From positions 1 through 7,040 of the forward strand of contig JAQULX010000141.1 in assembly GCA_028718465.1 (NCBI GenBank): a DNA stretch of 7,040 nt, written 5' to 3'. Of this stretch, positions 1 through 5,903 are shown one piece after another (positions within the stretch are counted from its first letter, which is position 1; each line of letters opens with the position of its first letter). Made by a program: the position numbers and the translations under genes. The notes beneath the pieces were generated by a model. That model was not told the origin of the DNA. It made no database searches and saw only the letters and a program-made list of their open reading frames with translations. The DNA is from Dehalococcoidales bacterium (GTDB lineage Bacteria; Chloroflexota; Dehalococcoidia; Dehalococcoidales; UBA3254).

Positions 1-153
1 ATCGCGCGGGCGGAAGAAGCCAAGCGGCGCGCCCAGGAGACTATCTCGCGCACAGCTTCTCAAACCGAGTTGGCCGCTGCCGAAGCTGCTTTAAGGACAG
101 CAATCGCCCGCATCGGCGCGGCTGATAAACGGAGAAGAAGGAAAAAGGCCTGA
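1..153 (+). CDS. atpC: F1 ATP synthase epsilon subunit, C-terminal 50 residues (partial)
   Basis: Frame 1 is open from the left edge to a TGA at 151-153 and encodes 50 residues starting IARAEEAKRRAQE. The pattern of an I/V-ARAEEAKRRA helix followed by a second Ala-rich helix (residues 21-40, ending AIARIGA) is the two-helix C-terminal domain of the F1 epsilon subunit. This subunit sits in the central stalk with gamma and can inhibit ATP hydrolysis when its helices extend. The N-terminal beta-sandwich lies outside the window. The last ten residues form an unusually basic tail (DKRRRRKKA). In most bacteria atpC is the last gene of the atp operon, which agrees with the hairpin that follows and with the convergent gene beyond it. 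The identification rests on the helix pattern alone, so it is good but not certain. Confidence 0.72.
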   Translation: MARAEEAKRRAQETISRTASQTELAAAEAALRTAIARIGAADKRRRRKKA

Positions 154-205
154 TGAAGCCTTTGCTACATTAGCTGCAAATAACTCCGTATCTCGATTAC
201 TAAGT

Positions 206-248
206 GAGCTGGAATAACATGCCTGATTGCATTGAATTATTCCAGCTC
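206..248 (+). terminator. hairpin after atpC, probable terminator
   Basis: GAGCTGGAATAA at 206-217 and its exact reverse complement TTATTCCAGCTC at 237-248 form a 12-bp stem with a 19-base loop. The following sequence GTTTATTCAATTATTCT is T-rich but not a clean T-run, so on the plus strand it is a plausible, imperfect Rho-independent terminator for the atp operon. On the minus strand the stem is followed by ACTTAGTAATC, with no T-tract, so it is a poor terminator for khpA. It sits between the two convergent genes. The rest of 154-305 shows no gene. Confidence 0.6.
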
Positions 249-305
249 GTTTATTCAATTATTCTATATGGCTGTAAGGAACGGACCTTTTTCCAATATC
301 AGGGA

Positions 306-533
306 CTAGAGGATTTGAAGAGTAGCTCTGGTGCCTAATTTGGCGGCTTTGACTCTTAGTAAGGTCCGCATGGCTTCAACTATCCGCCCCTGCTTCCCGA
401 TTACTCTCCCCTTATCTTCATCTGCGACCTGTAATTTGAAAGTCACACCCTGCTCGCCGGTCTCTTCGGTAATGACTACCTGGTCCGGAGCATCTACTAT
501 GGCTTTGACGATGTACTCAAGTAGCTCTTTCAT
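306..533 (-). CDS. khpA: KH-domain RNA-binding protein KhpA
   Basis: This encodes 75 residues, the usual length of the small single-KH-domain family KhpA/YlqC. The KH signature is clear: VIGKQGRIVEAMRTLL at about residues 44-59, with the GxxG loop GKQG at 46-49 that contacts the RNA backbone, preceded by beta strands (VTFKLQVAD). Family knowledge: KhpA binds RNA, often as a dimer with KhpB (Jag/EloR), and affects cell division, cell shape or translation in Gram-positive bacteria. The ATG at 531-533 lies inside the rpsP stop (ATGA, 4-base overlap) and is preceded by AAGGAG five bases upstream, so translation is probably coupled to rpsP. The rpsP-khpA order is a common bacterial arrangement, and a shared transcript from the promoter upstream of rpsP is expected. 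Confidence 0.93.
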   Translation of the reverse strand: MKELLEYIVKAIVDAPDQVVITEETGEQGVTFKLQVADEDKGRVIGKQGRIVEAMRTLLRVKAAKLGTRATLQIL

Positions 534-799
534 GGTTTCTCCTTACTGGCATTAAACTTATCTAAGATTCCTGCCTTATGTAACAGTCTGGCGGCAGTTG
601 CTGTCGGTTGAGCACCCTGTTTGAGCCAGTCTAAAGCTTGTTGTTCATTTATAACTAATTCCTCCGGCTGAGACCGAGGATTGTAATGCCCGATGATGTT
701 GATAAATTTCCCGTCCCGGGAAGACTTTGAATCGGCAATCACCAGTCTGTAGCTTGGTTGTTTGGTGGCACCCACCCTGCGTAGTTTAATCTTTACCAT
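530..799 (-). CDS. rpsP: 30S ribosomal protein bS16
   Basis: This encodes 89 residues, typical of bS16. The N-terminus MVKIKLRRVGATKQPSYRLV followed by IADSKSSRDGKFI, then GHYNPRS and QALDWLKQGAQPT, is the bS16 signature in order. The protein binds 16S rRNA in the body of the 30S subunit and is needed for its assembly. The ATG is at 797-799 with AAGGA about five bases upstream on the minus strand. The TGA at 530-532 overlaps the khpA start by four bases. A strong promoter-like pair lies about 50-80 bases upstream. In many genomes this gene sits with ffh, rimM and trmD; none of those is next to it within this window, and the gene downstream of khpA is atpC in convergent orientation. Confidence 0.96.
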   Translation of the reverse strand: MVKIKLRRVGATKQPSYRLVIADSKSSRDGKFINIIGHYNPRSQPEELVINEQQALDWLKQGAQPTATAARLLHKAGILDKFNASKEKP

Positions 800-847
800 C
801 TTTTCCTTATTTCCTTTTGTTTTAAAACCCCATTCAGTTATAGGCTA

Positions 848-877
848 ATTATGCAATATGAGATAGAGCTATGTCAA
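848..877 (-). promoter_or_regulatory. sigma-70-type promoter of rpsP-khpA
   Basis: On the minus strand a consensus -35 TTGACA (872-877) is followed, after an 18-base spacer, by CATAAT (848-853), a 5-of-6 match to TATAAT. Transcription would start near 841, giving a short leader of about 40 bases that carries the rpsP ribosome-binding site. The fit to consensus agrees with high expression of a ribosomal protein gene. A 10-base palindrome GTTTTAAAAC (819-828) falls inside this leader; no role is evident. Confidence 0.7.
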
Positions 878-947
878 CCCAACAGTCTTTCTATTTATAT
901 TAATACTATATTAAAGCAACAACCTCAAGACTTATTCTTGCATCTTT

Positions 948-1046
948 TTATTCTTTGAAGATCATGATGGCTTTCGCAGGCATCCGGAATACTGCCATGT
1001 ATGAAATCAGCGGCCCTTTTCTCTGCGAAGAATCGGACTCATACTC
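948..1046 (-). pseudogene. decayed 3' end of an unidentified protein gene
   Basis: Reading the minus strand from 1046 to the TAA at 948-950 gives 32 residues that look like a real protein C-terminus: EYESDSSQRKGPL, then ISYMAVFRMPAKAIMIFKE. The frame is interrupted upstream by an in-frame TAA at 1047-1049. Beyond it the same frame stays open to about 1134 and ends in IRVV just before the stop, so the break could be a nonsense change. Alternatively, a single-base shift at this point would join GGIRV from a neighbouring frame to YESD. A beta-strand ending in charged residues recalls the tail of class I SAM-dependent methyltransferases, but this is only a guess. There is no ribosome-binding site or convincing start. 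It lies upstream of the rpsP promoter on the same strand, as a fossil of a former neighbour would. Confidence 0.35.
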
Positions 1047-1106
1047 TTATACCACCCTGATCAATAGTAAGGTGCTGTCAAATCCAAAAATCGGGAAGGT
1101 CATCAT

Positions 1107-1135
1107 TTGCTTTCTCTCGGAGAATAATATATAAT
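1107..1135 (+). promoter_or_regulatory. sigma-70-type promoter of the marR-efflux operon
   Basis: TTGCTT (1107-1112) and a perfect TATAAT (1130-1135) are separated by 17 bases, the optimal spacing. The predicted transcription start is near 1141-1143, only about 6-8 bases before the marR ATG at 1149. The transcript would therefore be almost leaderless, which agrees with the absence of a Shine-Dalgarno sequence close to that ATG. Confidence 0.55.
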
Positions 1136-1136
1136 C

Positions 1137-1158
1137 AATAATTAAAAAATGAATTATT
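1137..1158. promoter_or_regulatory. inverted repeat over the marR start, candidate MarR operator
   Basis: AATAATT (1137-1143) and its exact reverse complement AATTATT (1152-1158) flank eight bases that include the predicted transcription start and the marR ATG. MarR dimers usually bind imperfect palindromes of this size overlapping their own promoter, so this is a reasonable autorepression site. The region is AT-rich, so chance palindromes are not rare. Confidence 0.4.
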
Positions 1159-1619
1159 CAAATTTTAACCAACACGGTATTGTCGATGGGATTGCCGACG
1201 GCGCCTACCATGCGCTGCACCTGCTACACCGCAACCTGGTAAATCTACCCGGCCGGAAAATCGTTCACCACGACCTGGCGATTCTGAACATTCTGGTCAT
1301 AGAGGGTCCGATGCCGGCATCGGACCTTGCCGGAAGACTTTCGCTGACCAGGCCGCAGATCACCCAGTTCATCGACAGGCTGGAGGGCAAAGGAGCCGTG
1401 TCGAGAAAAAGCGATGACCGGGACCGGAGGCGAGTGCGGGTGGAAATAACGGATAAAGGCAGATCAATCCTGGCCGGATATCGCCGGACCGTCCGCTACC
1501 ATATCGCGGAGAAGTTGGAGAAACTGGAACCAGGACAGGCTGACGCCCTGGCCCAGTCTCTGGCGCAGGTTATCGAGATAACCCGGAAGCTGGCACAGGA
1601 AAGATCATCCGATGACTAA
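1149..1619 (+). CDS. MarR-family transcriptional regulator
   Basis: This encodes 156 residues, normal for MarR proteins. The winged helix-turn-helix spans about residues 42-103: HDLAILNILVIEGPMPASDLAGRL forms the first helices, LTRPQITQFIDRLEGKG (65-82) the recognition helix, and DDRDRRRVRVEITDKG (89-104) the wing with its conserved Asp-Arg-Arg core. Flanking helices (residues 10-40 and 110-150) would make the dimer and ligand pocket. MarR proteins repress drug-efflux or catabolic genes until a small aromatic or lipophilic ligand releases them. The next gene is an efflux permease overlapping by 8 bases, so it is probably the main target along with marR itself. No ribosome-binding site precedes the ATG closely, and no better start is seen in frame; a nearly leaderless transcript is likely. 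Confidence 0.92.
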   Translation: MNYSNFNQHGIVDGIADGAYHALHLLHRNLVNLPGRKIVHHDLAILNILVIEGPMPASDLAGRLSLTRPQITQFIDRLEGKGAVSRKSDDRDRRRVRVEITDKGRSILAGYRRTVRYHIAEKLEKLEPGQADALAQSLAQVIEITRKLAQERSSDD

Positions 1620-3156
1620 AACAGCCCCGTACAATAAATGGTGGGTGCTCGGCATCCTGGCGATTGCGCTTTTCATGATGAACCTCGATGTCACCATCGT
1701 GAACATTGCCCTGCCCAGCATCATGGACAACCTGGAAGCTTCTCTGGCGGATGCGGAATGGGTGATCAACGTTTATATCCTGGTATTTGCGGTCAGCCTG
1801 ATTACCATGGGACGCTTCAGCGATATTTTCGGGCGCAAGCGCCTGTTCATCGGGGGTCTGGTACTTTTTACCGCCGCTTCGCTGGCCTGCGGCCTGTCTC
1901 CGAACATACAAACGCTGGTGGTCAGCCGGGCTTTCCAGGCTTTCGGCGGGGCAGCAATGATGCCGGCCACCCTTTCCATAATAAATGTGATTTTCAAAGA
2001 CGGAGGGCGCGGGCAAGCCATGGGTGTCTGGGGGGCGGTTTCCGGGGCTGCCAGCGCCTTAGGACCTATTATCGGCGGACTGCTTGTCGATAATTTTTCC
2101 TGGGAGTACATATTCCTCGTTAATATTCCCCTGGGCATCCTCGGCGTAATCACCGGTATCATTATCATCGGCGAGTCTACCGATCCAACGGCTGTCCGGC
2201 ACATCGACTGGCCGGGAGTGGCAAGCGCCACGGCGGGCCTGTTCGGTCTGACCTTCGCGCTTATTGAAGGTCAGCGTTTCGGCTGGAGTTCGCCGGTTAT
2301 CCTCGGGATGTTCGGTCTGTGTGCGGCAGGGCTCGCCCTGTTTGGCTACATTGAAAATCGCAGCCGTTTTCCCCTTATTCAGCTAAGCCTGTTCAAGAAT
2401 GTCAACTTCGCGGCCGGAAACATCGTGAGTGCACTGCTAATGTTCGGACTGATAGGCATACTCTTTCTTCTGGTGCTGTACTTCCAGATTGTCCTTGGGT
2501 TATCTGCGGTGAAAACCGGACTCGTGCTCCTGCCCATGTCGGCTGTCGTAGTATTTATCGCGCCCATGGCGGGCAAGATGGCGGAGCGCAACGGTGTACG
2601 CTGGATACTGGCCTCCGGCATGCTGATAATATCAATTGCCATCTTTTTCATGGCCAATTTGTCCGTCGATACCACCTGGCAATCGCTGATAGTACCGCTG
2701 ATATTTGCGGGGGTAGGCATGGGGCTCATTATGGCCCCTGTCAATACAGTGATGATGGCGGCGGCCAGGGTTGAGCAGTCCGGGGCCGCCAGCGGCATCA
2801 TGACGACAATGCGGCAAGTCGGCAGTCTGCTTGGAATTGCCGTCCTCGGCGCAGTTTTACAGTCACGGTTAGCGGGCGGGTTGATCTCCGCCGTAAACAG
2901 CACAGCCGGCATACCGGAAGCACTAAAAATAATAATCGTCAACGCCGTCAACGAGGGAGCCCTGAATGCCGGGGGCATGAGCGGCATGAATGGAAGCGGC
3001 ATGCCGGAAAGCGTCCAGGCGGCCGTGATGCACATGTTCATCACCGAGTTTGCCGGCAGCCTTAACACGGCGATGATAGTAGCGGCGGTATTCTGCCTGG
3101 CCGGGGCCGCGGCGGCCTTATTTATCAAGAATCCCGGCCAGGTCCGGAACAGGTAA
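1612..3156 (+). CDS. DHA2-family (EmrB/QacA-type) 14-helix multidrug efflux permease
   Basis: This encodes 514 residues, typical of 14-TM major facilitator exporters that use the proton gradient to expel drugs or other lipophilic compounds. Motif D1 is NLDVTIVNIALP (24-35), with the membrane-embedded Asp characteristic of DHA2. Motif A is GRFSDIFGRKR (67-77). Motif B runs around R106-Q109 (SRAFQAFGGA), and the antiporter motif C around 149-159 (ALGPIIGGLLV), followed by WEYIFLVNIPLG. A long extracytoplasmic loop before the last helix contains a Gly/Met-rich stretch (453-464). The ATG overlaps the marR stop by 8 bases (ATGACTAA) and has AGGAAAG eight bases upstream, so it is co-transcribed and probably translationally coupled. 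The substrate cannot be read from sequence. Sampled segments are GC-rich compared with the regulator to the right. Confidence 0.93.
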   Translation: MTKTAPYNKWWVLGILAIALFMMNLDVTIVNIALPSIMDNLEASLADAEWVINVYILVFAVSLITMGRFSDIFGRKRLFIGGLVLFTAASLACGLSPNIQTLVVSRAFQAFGGAAMMPATLSIINVIFKDGGRGQAMGVWGAVSGAASALGPIIGGLLVDNFSWEYIFLVNIPLGILGVITGIIIIGESTDPTAVRHIDWPGVASATAGLFGLTFALIEGQRFGWSSPVILGMFGLCAAGLALFGYIENRSRFPLIQLSLFKNVNFAAGNIVSALLMFGLIGILFLLVLYFQIVLGLSAVKTGLVLLPMSAVVVFIAPMAGKMAERNGVRWILASGMLIISIAIFFMANLSVDTTWQSLIVPLIFAGVGMGLIMAPVNTVMMAAARVEQSGAASGIMTTMRQVGSLLGIAVLGAVLQSRLAGGLISAVNSTAGIPEALKIIIVNAVNEGALNAGGMSGMNGSGMPESVQAAVMHMFITEFAGSLNTAMIVAAVFCLAGAAAALFIKNPGQVRNR

Positions 3157-3262
3157 AAGCCACAAGGTGCAGGCCTTGATCCGGAAGTAAATCATCAGGA
3201 CAGAATAATGGCATTATTAAGAGCGGGTTAAAGCCAAACTAAAGAAGCAAGCGTTAATAAAC

Positions 3263-3295
3263 TATAAATAATTTTCTTCTCATGTCTTATTTATA
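3263..3295. terminator. AT-rich inverted repeat between convergent genes
   Basis: TATAAATAA (3263-3271) and TTATTTATA (3287-3295) form a perfect 9-bp stem with a 15-base loop, in the 201-base gap between the efflux gene and the convergent regulator. The stem has no G or C pair and there is no clear T-run after it on either strand, so it would be a weak terminator at best. Nothing else recognisable lies in 3157-3357. Confidence 0.25.
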
Positions 3296-3357
3296 ATTAT
3301 TAATTTCTTTTCGTTCAAGCATTTACTGGCATAAAGCAGAGTAATCCTGTATAAAGA

Positions 3358-4356
3358 TTATACGCTTACTTTCCTTAACCAATCTTCTGAAATCGCACAC
3401 TTCACGCTACTTTCGGCAGAGTGACCTCCCACTTGGTAAAGCTTGCATTGCTGCGTACATACAGTCATTAGTGAGGGATTTTCTGCATCATTCCAAAGAG
3501 AATCAAAGACTCTGTCAAACATTTCTCCCAGGTATTTGCCTTGACCATTTAAACTTGTCATAACCAGTGGGTTATTATGCCCCCAAATTTGATTTTTGCC
3601 ATATTCAGGATAACTTGGATCATAATGGAATGTAAACCATCCTAATAAAAGAAGTTCATTATCAAATTTTCTTCCCCGAAGTGAAGCTTGTTGATTGTAG
3701 CATCTTATCTTTAATACTTCACTCTTAAAATCAACCAGTTTTAGCGTCCTGATTTGCTGACAAATACCCACTCTTTGTTTATCGGACTGTTCCAATGGAT
3801 TATGTATCAAAAGCCGGATTTCTTTTATTTTGGGGTTTAATGTCTTAATCGCATCAATATAGTGCCTTCCGTATGTCGCACTGTGCTCCAACATCTTCAC
3901 GATTTGCGGGTTTTCTTTCCTTATAAACTCGATTACTGGTACGGGCACAAAATAATCATCCTCAATTATCTCAATTTCATTGGAATCAGTCACTTTACCA
4001 GACTCTGAATGAAGTGCTTTATTAATGGCCTGACGCAAATCTGTTTCATTGGTAGCAGGAAATAAAGCCTGGCATTCACCGAGTGTCAAGGTTTTACCTC
4101 TTATAATTTTGGAGAACTTCAAGGCTTCATCTAATGTTATTACTTTAAAATCTACGAAAGGTTTTAGTATATTCATAATGGCATATGAGCCGGGCCTTCG
4201 ATGAGGATTGGTACGCAATTGTGAAATATATTTATAAGATAAACCAGTGAGGTCGGAGTAATCAGCAATTGCCATAGGCTCTTTCAGTCTGAGCAGTAAA
4301 CGATTCAACTGAATACCGAACTCCGTTAATTTCCCCCTTTCTCTCTGCATATACAC
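3358..4356 (-). CDS. HTH transcriptional regulator with large C-terminal sensor-like domain
   Basis: This encodes 332 residues from a GTG at 4354-4356. That start is chosen because AAGGAGGTG, an almost perfect Shine-Dalgarno, lies at 4363-4371 with eight bases between GGAGG and the GTG; a TTG at 4378-4380 would put that site inside the gene, and an ATG at 4348-4350 is possible. The N-terminus (about 28-55) is an XRE-like helix-turn-helix: ADYSDLTGLSYKYISQLRTN followed by RRPG. Residues about 140-290 read like a ligand-sensing domain: IRLLIHNP (180-187), IRCYN (217-221), RGRKFDNELLLLGWFTF (227-243), IWGHNN (257-262), FDRVFDSLW (280-288). This resembles degenerate phospholipase-D-like sensor domains of some HTH regulators (DUF5919-like), an inference from pattern only. 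The tail has three cysteines (300, 304, 320). The gene is markedly AT-rich and is divergent from the TRAP operon, which it may control. Confidence 0.78.
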   Translation of the reverse strand: MYMQRERGKLTEFGIQLNRLLLRLKEPMAIADYSDLTGLSYKYISQLRTNPHRRPGSYAIMNILKPFVDFKVITLDEALKFSKIIRGKTLTLGECQALFPATNETDLRQAINKALHSESGKVTDSNEIEIIEDDYFVPVPVIEFIRKENPQIVKMLEHSATYGRHYIDAIKTLNPKIKEIRLLIHNPLEQSDKQRVGICQQIRTLKLVDFKSEVLKIRCYNQQASLRGRKFDNELLLLGWFTFHYDPSYPEYGKNQIWGHNNPLVMTSLNGQGKYLGEMFDRVFDSLWNDAENPSLMTVCTQQCKLYQVGGHSAESSVKCAISEDWLRKVSV

Positions 4357-4361
4357 TTTAG

Positions 4362-4372
4362 CCACCTCCTTA
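4362..4372 (-). promoter_or_regulatory. strong ribosome-binding site that sets the regulator start
   Basis: The minus strand reads TAAGGAGGTGG here, close to the full complement of the 16S rRNA 3' end. GGAGG ends eight bases before GTG (4354-4356) and 14 bases before ATG (4348-4350). The TTG farther upstream (4378-4380) lacks any such site, so the longer version of the protein is unlikely. Confidence 0.75.
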
Positions 4373-4472
4373 CTTATCAACTATTGTTTCGAAAAACACT
4401 TTTGTCGGTCAGCAACTCGCATCAGGCTACAAGCGTTAAATAGAGCTTGGCATAGATATTTCATAACCAAAA

Positions 4473-4481
4473 AGTATAGCA
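4473..4481 (-). promoter_or_regulatory. extended -10 promoter element of the HTH regulator gene
   Basis: On the minus strand TGCTATACT combines an extended -10 (TGN) with TATACT, a 5-of-6 match to TATAAT. No good -35 lies at normal spacing (TTGCTG is 20 bases upstream of the hexamer), which is typical of extended -10 promoters. The leader to the GTG start would be about 110 bases. Confidence 0.42.
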
Positions 4482-4520
4482 TATTGGCTGGATTGTTGCA
4501 GCAATAATGCTGTTCGAAAA

Positions 4521-4637
4521 TTTACCTTCATGCGGGTTTTTTAATAATAAGCATTGTACTATACTTATCGAAGGACGTAAACCACCGTCCATGGGAAAAT
4601 ACCCACATAACAGTCACAAGAGATTAGTTTACCTTCA
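4521..4637 (+). repeat. 10-base direct repeat TTTACCTTCA
   Basis: TTTACCTTCA occurs at 4521-4530 and again at 4628-4637, 107 bases apart (start to start), both in the divergent spacer. This could be a pair of regulator half-sites or a chance match. Confidence 0.35.
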
Positions 4638-4643
4638 AATACT

Positions 4644-4706
4644 GGATTAATTGCTGGTCGGATTAAGCGAAATTGCCAGGTAAAATTTTGAAGATAACCC
4701 GGATTA
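4644..4706 (+). repeat. GGATTA(A) repeats before dctP
   Basis: GGATTAA occurs at 4644-4650 and 4660-4666, and GGATTA at 4701-4706. A related CTGGATTGTTGC lies at 4488-4499, compared with CTGGATTAATTGC at 4642-4654. The copies close to the transporter gene could be binding sites for an activator, but the motif is short. Confidence 0.3.
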
Positions 4707-4741
4707 TATAACAAAATAAATAGGAGGTAAGGTTAATCAGC

Positions 4742-5881
4742 ATGAAGAAAGGTTTTAAACTTATCGGTATCTTGGGAGCCTTGTTAATAATTTTAATAAT
4801 AGCCTCTTTGATCCTCGGAAGCTGTACATCCAATCCATCCGCAACTACAGCAACGACGCCAGCCGCATCCACTACTACAATAGGAACCTCAACCACAGCT
4901 ACAACGACCACCCAACCTATCGTATTGAGTATGGCTCCTATCAACTGCGGGCCACCTCCAGCTGCCGGTTTAACTGAAGTTCTGAGCAAATGGGCTGAAT
5001 CTATTCAGACCAAAAGCAATGGCCGTGTACAAATCGATATTTACTGGGCACAAGCTCTATCACCAGTAAACCAGATCGTAAATGCTACGAGCACCGGTTT
5101 AGCGGATATCGGTGCAGTAGCTCAAGCACAGGAACCTGGCAAGCTGCCTATGTCAATGGTTTGCCAGTTACCGGGATTCGGGGACAATTATTCGGCTCAA
5201 TGTCTGGCCTTTTGGGAATTAATGAATCAAGAGCCGTTGCTATCCGAATATGCGAAATTCAATACACTGCCGTTAGCCGTGAATTTTGTTCCTGATTATA
5301 AGCTTATATCCACTAAACCGATTAGTACAGCGGCCGATATTAAGGGTAAGAAAATCGCCTGCGCGGGTTTCATTGCTCAAACCATACAGAGTCTGGGAGG
5401 CGTTCCAATTGCTATGTCACCTCCCGAACAATATGAAGGCCTGCAGAAAGGTACCATCGATGGAAATGGTGCTCCATATTCAGCGATACTAGATTTTAAG
5501 TTTTATGAAGTAGCCAAGTACATTTCGGATTTCAATCTTGGCGGTCGTCTTCAACCAATCTTAATCAACAAGGACTCCTGGAATAAACTGCCAGCTGACA
5601 TCCAGAAGATATTCAAAGATTCAATACCGGATATTATTCAATATAATATTGAGGCAACTCTGGGTAAAGGAGAACCTTTGTTCCCGTTGACTGAAGAGTT
5701 AATCCAGGATAATGATATTCAGTTAATAAAAATAGCGGATTCTGAACATGCGATAGTTACAAAAATCCAGGCCGGTCAGGCTGATGCCTGGGCTGCCGAA
5801 CAGGAGAAAGCCGGCATTCCGGCAAATAAGCTGCTTGCCGATTATAGAGCACTGATAGAAAAATATAATGCCGGTAAATAA
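4742..5881 (+). CDS. dctP: TRAP transporter solute-binding lipoprotein, DctP family
   Basis: This encodes 379 residues. The N-terminus has a Lys-rich start, a hydrophobic helix (about 7-25) and a lipobox LGSC with the lipidated cysteine at 28, then a Thr/Ala/Ser-rich tether (29-58), so the protein is membrane-anchored outside the cell. The DctP fold follows: LSKWAESIQTKSNGRVQIDIYWAQ (81-104), ADIGAV (121-126), ISTAADIKGKKI (194-205), PEQYEGLQKGTIDG (228-241) and FYEVAKYISD (254-263). It captures a substrate, classically an organic acid, and passes it to the QM permease encoded next. At the position where the family has Lys-Ile/Leu-Arg, with the carboxylate-binding arginine, this protein reads KKIACAG, so A206 replaces it. 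Four other cysteines (69, 141, 154, 207) are present. AGGAGGTAAGG lies upstream of the ATG; its AAGG is nine bases from the start. Confidence 0.93.
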   Translation: MKKGFKLIGILGALLIILIIASLILGSCTSNPSATTATTPAASTTTIGTSTTATTTTQPIVLSMAPINCGPPPAAGLTEVLSKWAESIQTKSNGRVQIDIYWAQALSPVNQIVNATSTGLADIGAVAQAQEPGKLPMSMVCQLPGFGDNYSAQCLAFWELMNQEPLLSEYAKFNTLPLAVNFVPDYKLISTKPISTAADIKGKKIACAGFIAQTIQSLGGVPIAMSPPEQYEGLQKGTIDGNGAPYSAILDFKFYEVAKYISDFNLGGRLQPILINKDSWNKLPADIQKIFKDSIPDIIQYNIEATLGKGEPLFPLTEELIQDNDIQLIKIADSEHAIVTKIQAGQADAWAAEQEKAGIPANKLLADYRALIEKYNAGK

Positions 5882-5903
5882 ACGATAACAAAGTCAACAA
5901 AAC

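Larger units (their letters stand above)
800..1148. other. intergenic region between divergent rpsP and marR
   Basis: This 349-base stretch holds the rpsP promoter (848-877, minus), the possible gene remnant (948-1046, minus) and the marR promoter (1107-1135, plus). The plus strand has an open frame of 56 codons (964-1134), but it runs antisense to the more protein-like minus frame and has no ribosome-binding site, so I do not call it. The part from 878 to 947 is AT-rich and shows nothing recognisable. Confidence 0.6.
4357..4741. other. divergent regulatory region between HTH regulator and TRAP operon
   Basis: This 385-base gap has no convincing gene. It holds the regulator's ribosome-binding site and extended -10 element, small hairpins (CAGCA/TGCTG at 4499-4512; GGACG/CGTCC at 4573-4590; TGGG/CCCA at 4592-4605), a 10-base direct repeat and GGATTA-type repeats. 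A TATACT at 4560-4565 could serve as a plus-strand -10, but has no good -35. The dctP promoter is not clear. Such density of small repeats fits a control region, although each one alone is weak. Confidence 0.45.

Noticed and set aside
964..1134. Plus-strand open frame of 56 codons beginning ATGATG, just upstream of marR
   Set aside because: No ribosome-binding site, no recognisable domain, and the opposite strand gives a more protein-like reading. Its stop also overlaps the marR -10 element.
1570..2231. Overlapping open frames on both strands across the marR/efflux junction
   Set aside because: All are shadows of the MarR and permease reading frames, with no ribosome-binding sites or family motifs.
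2379..3128. Long minus-strand open frame of 249 codons
   Set aside because: It is antisense to the well-supported efflux permease; its composition is a by-product of the GC-rich coding strand and it shows no domain signature.
4357..4741. Possible riboswitch or small RNA in the long divergent spacer
   Set aside because: Only short hairpins (4-5 bp stems) are seen, with no recognisable aptamer consensus and no strong terminator.
4842..4920. Low-complexity ACN-rich stretch that could look like a tandem DNA repeat
   Set aside because: It encodes the Thr/Ala/Ser-rich tether of the lipoprotein, with varied codons and no regular repeat unit.
4663..4989. Minus-strand open frame rich in Val/Ala over the dctP start
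   Set aside because: It arises from the Thr-codon-rich tether and signal sequence of dctP read in reverse; it has no family resemblance.
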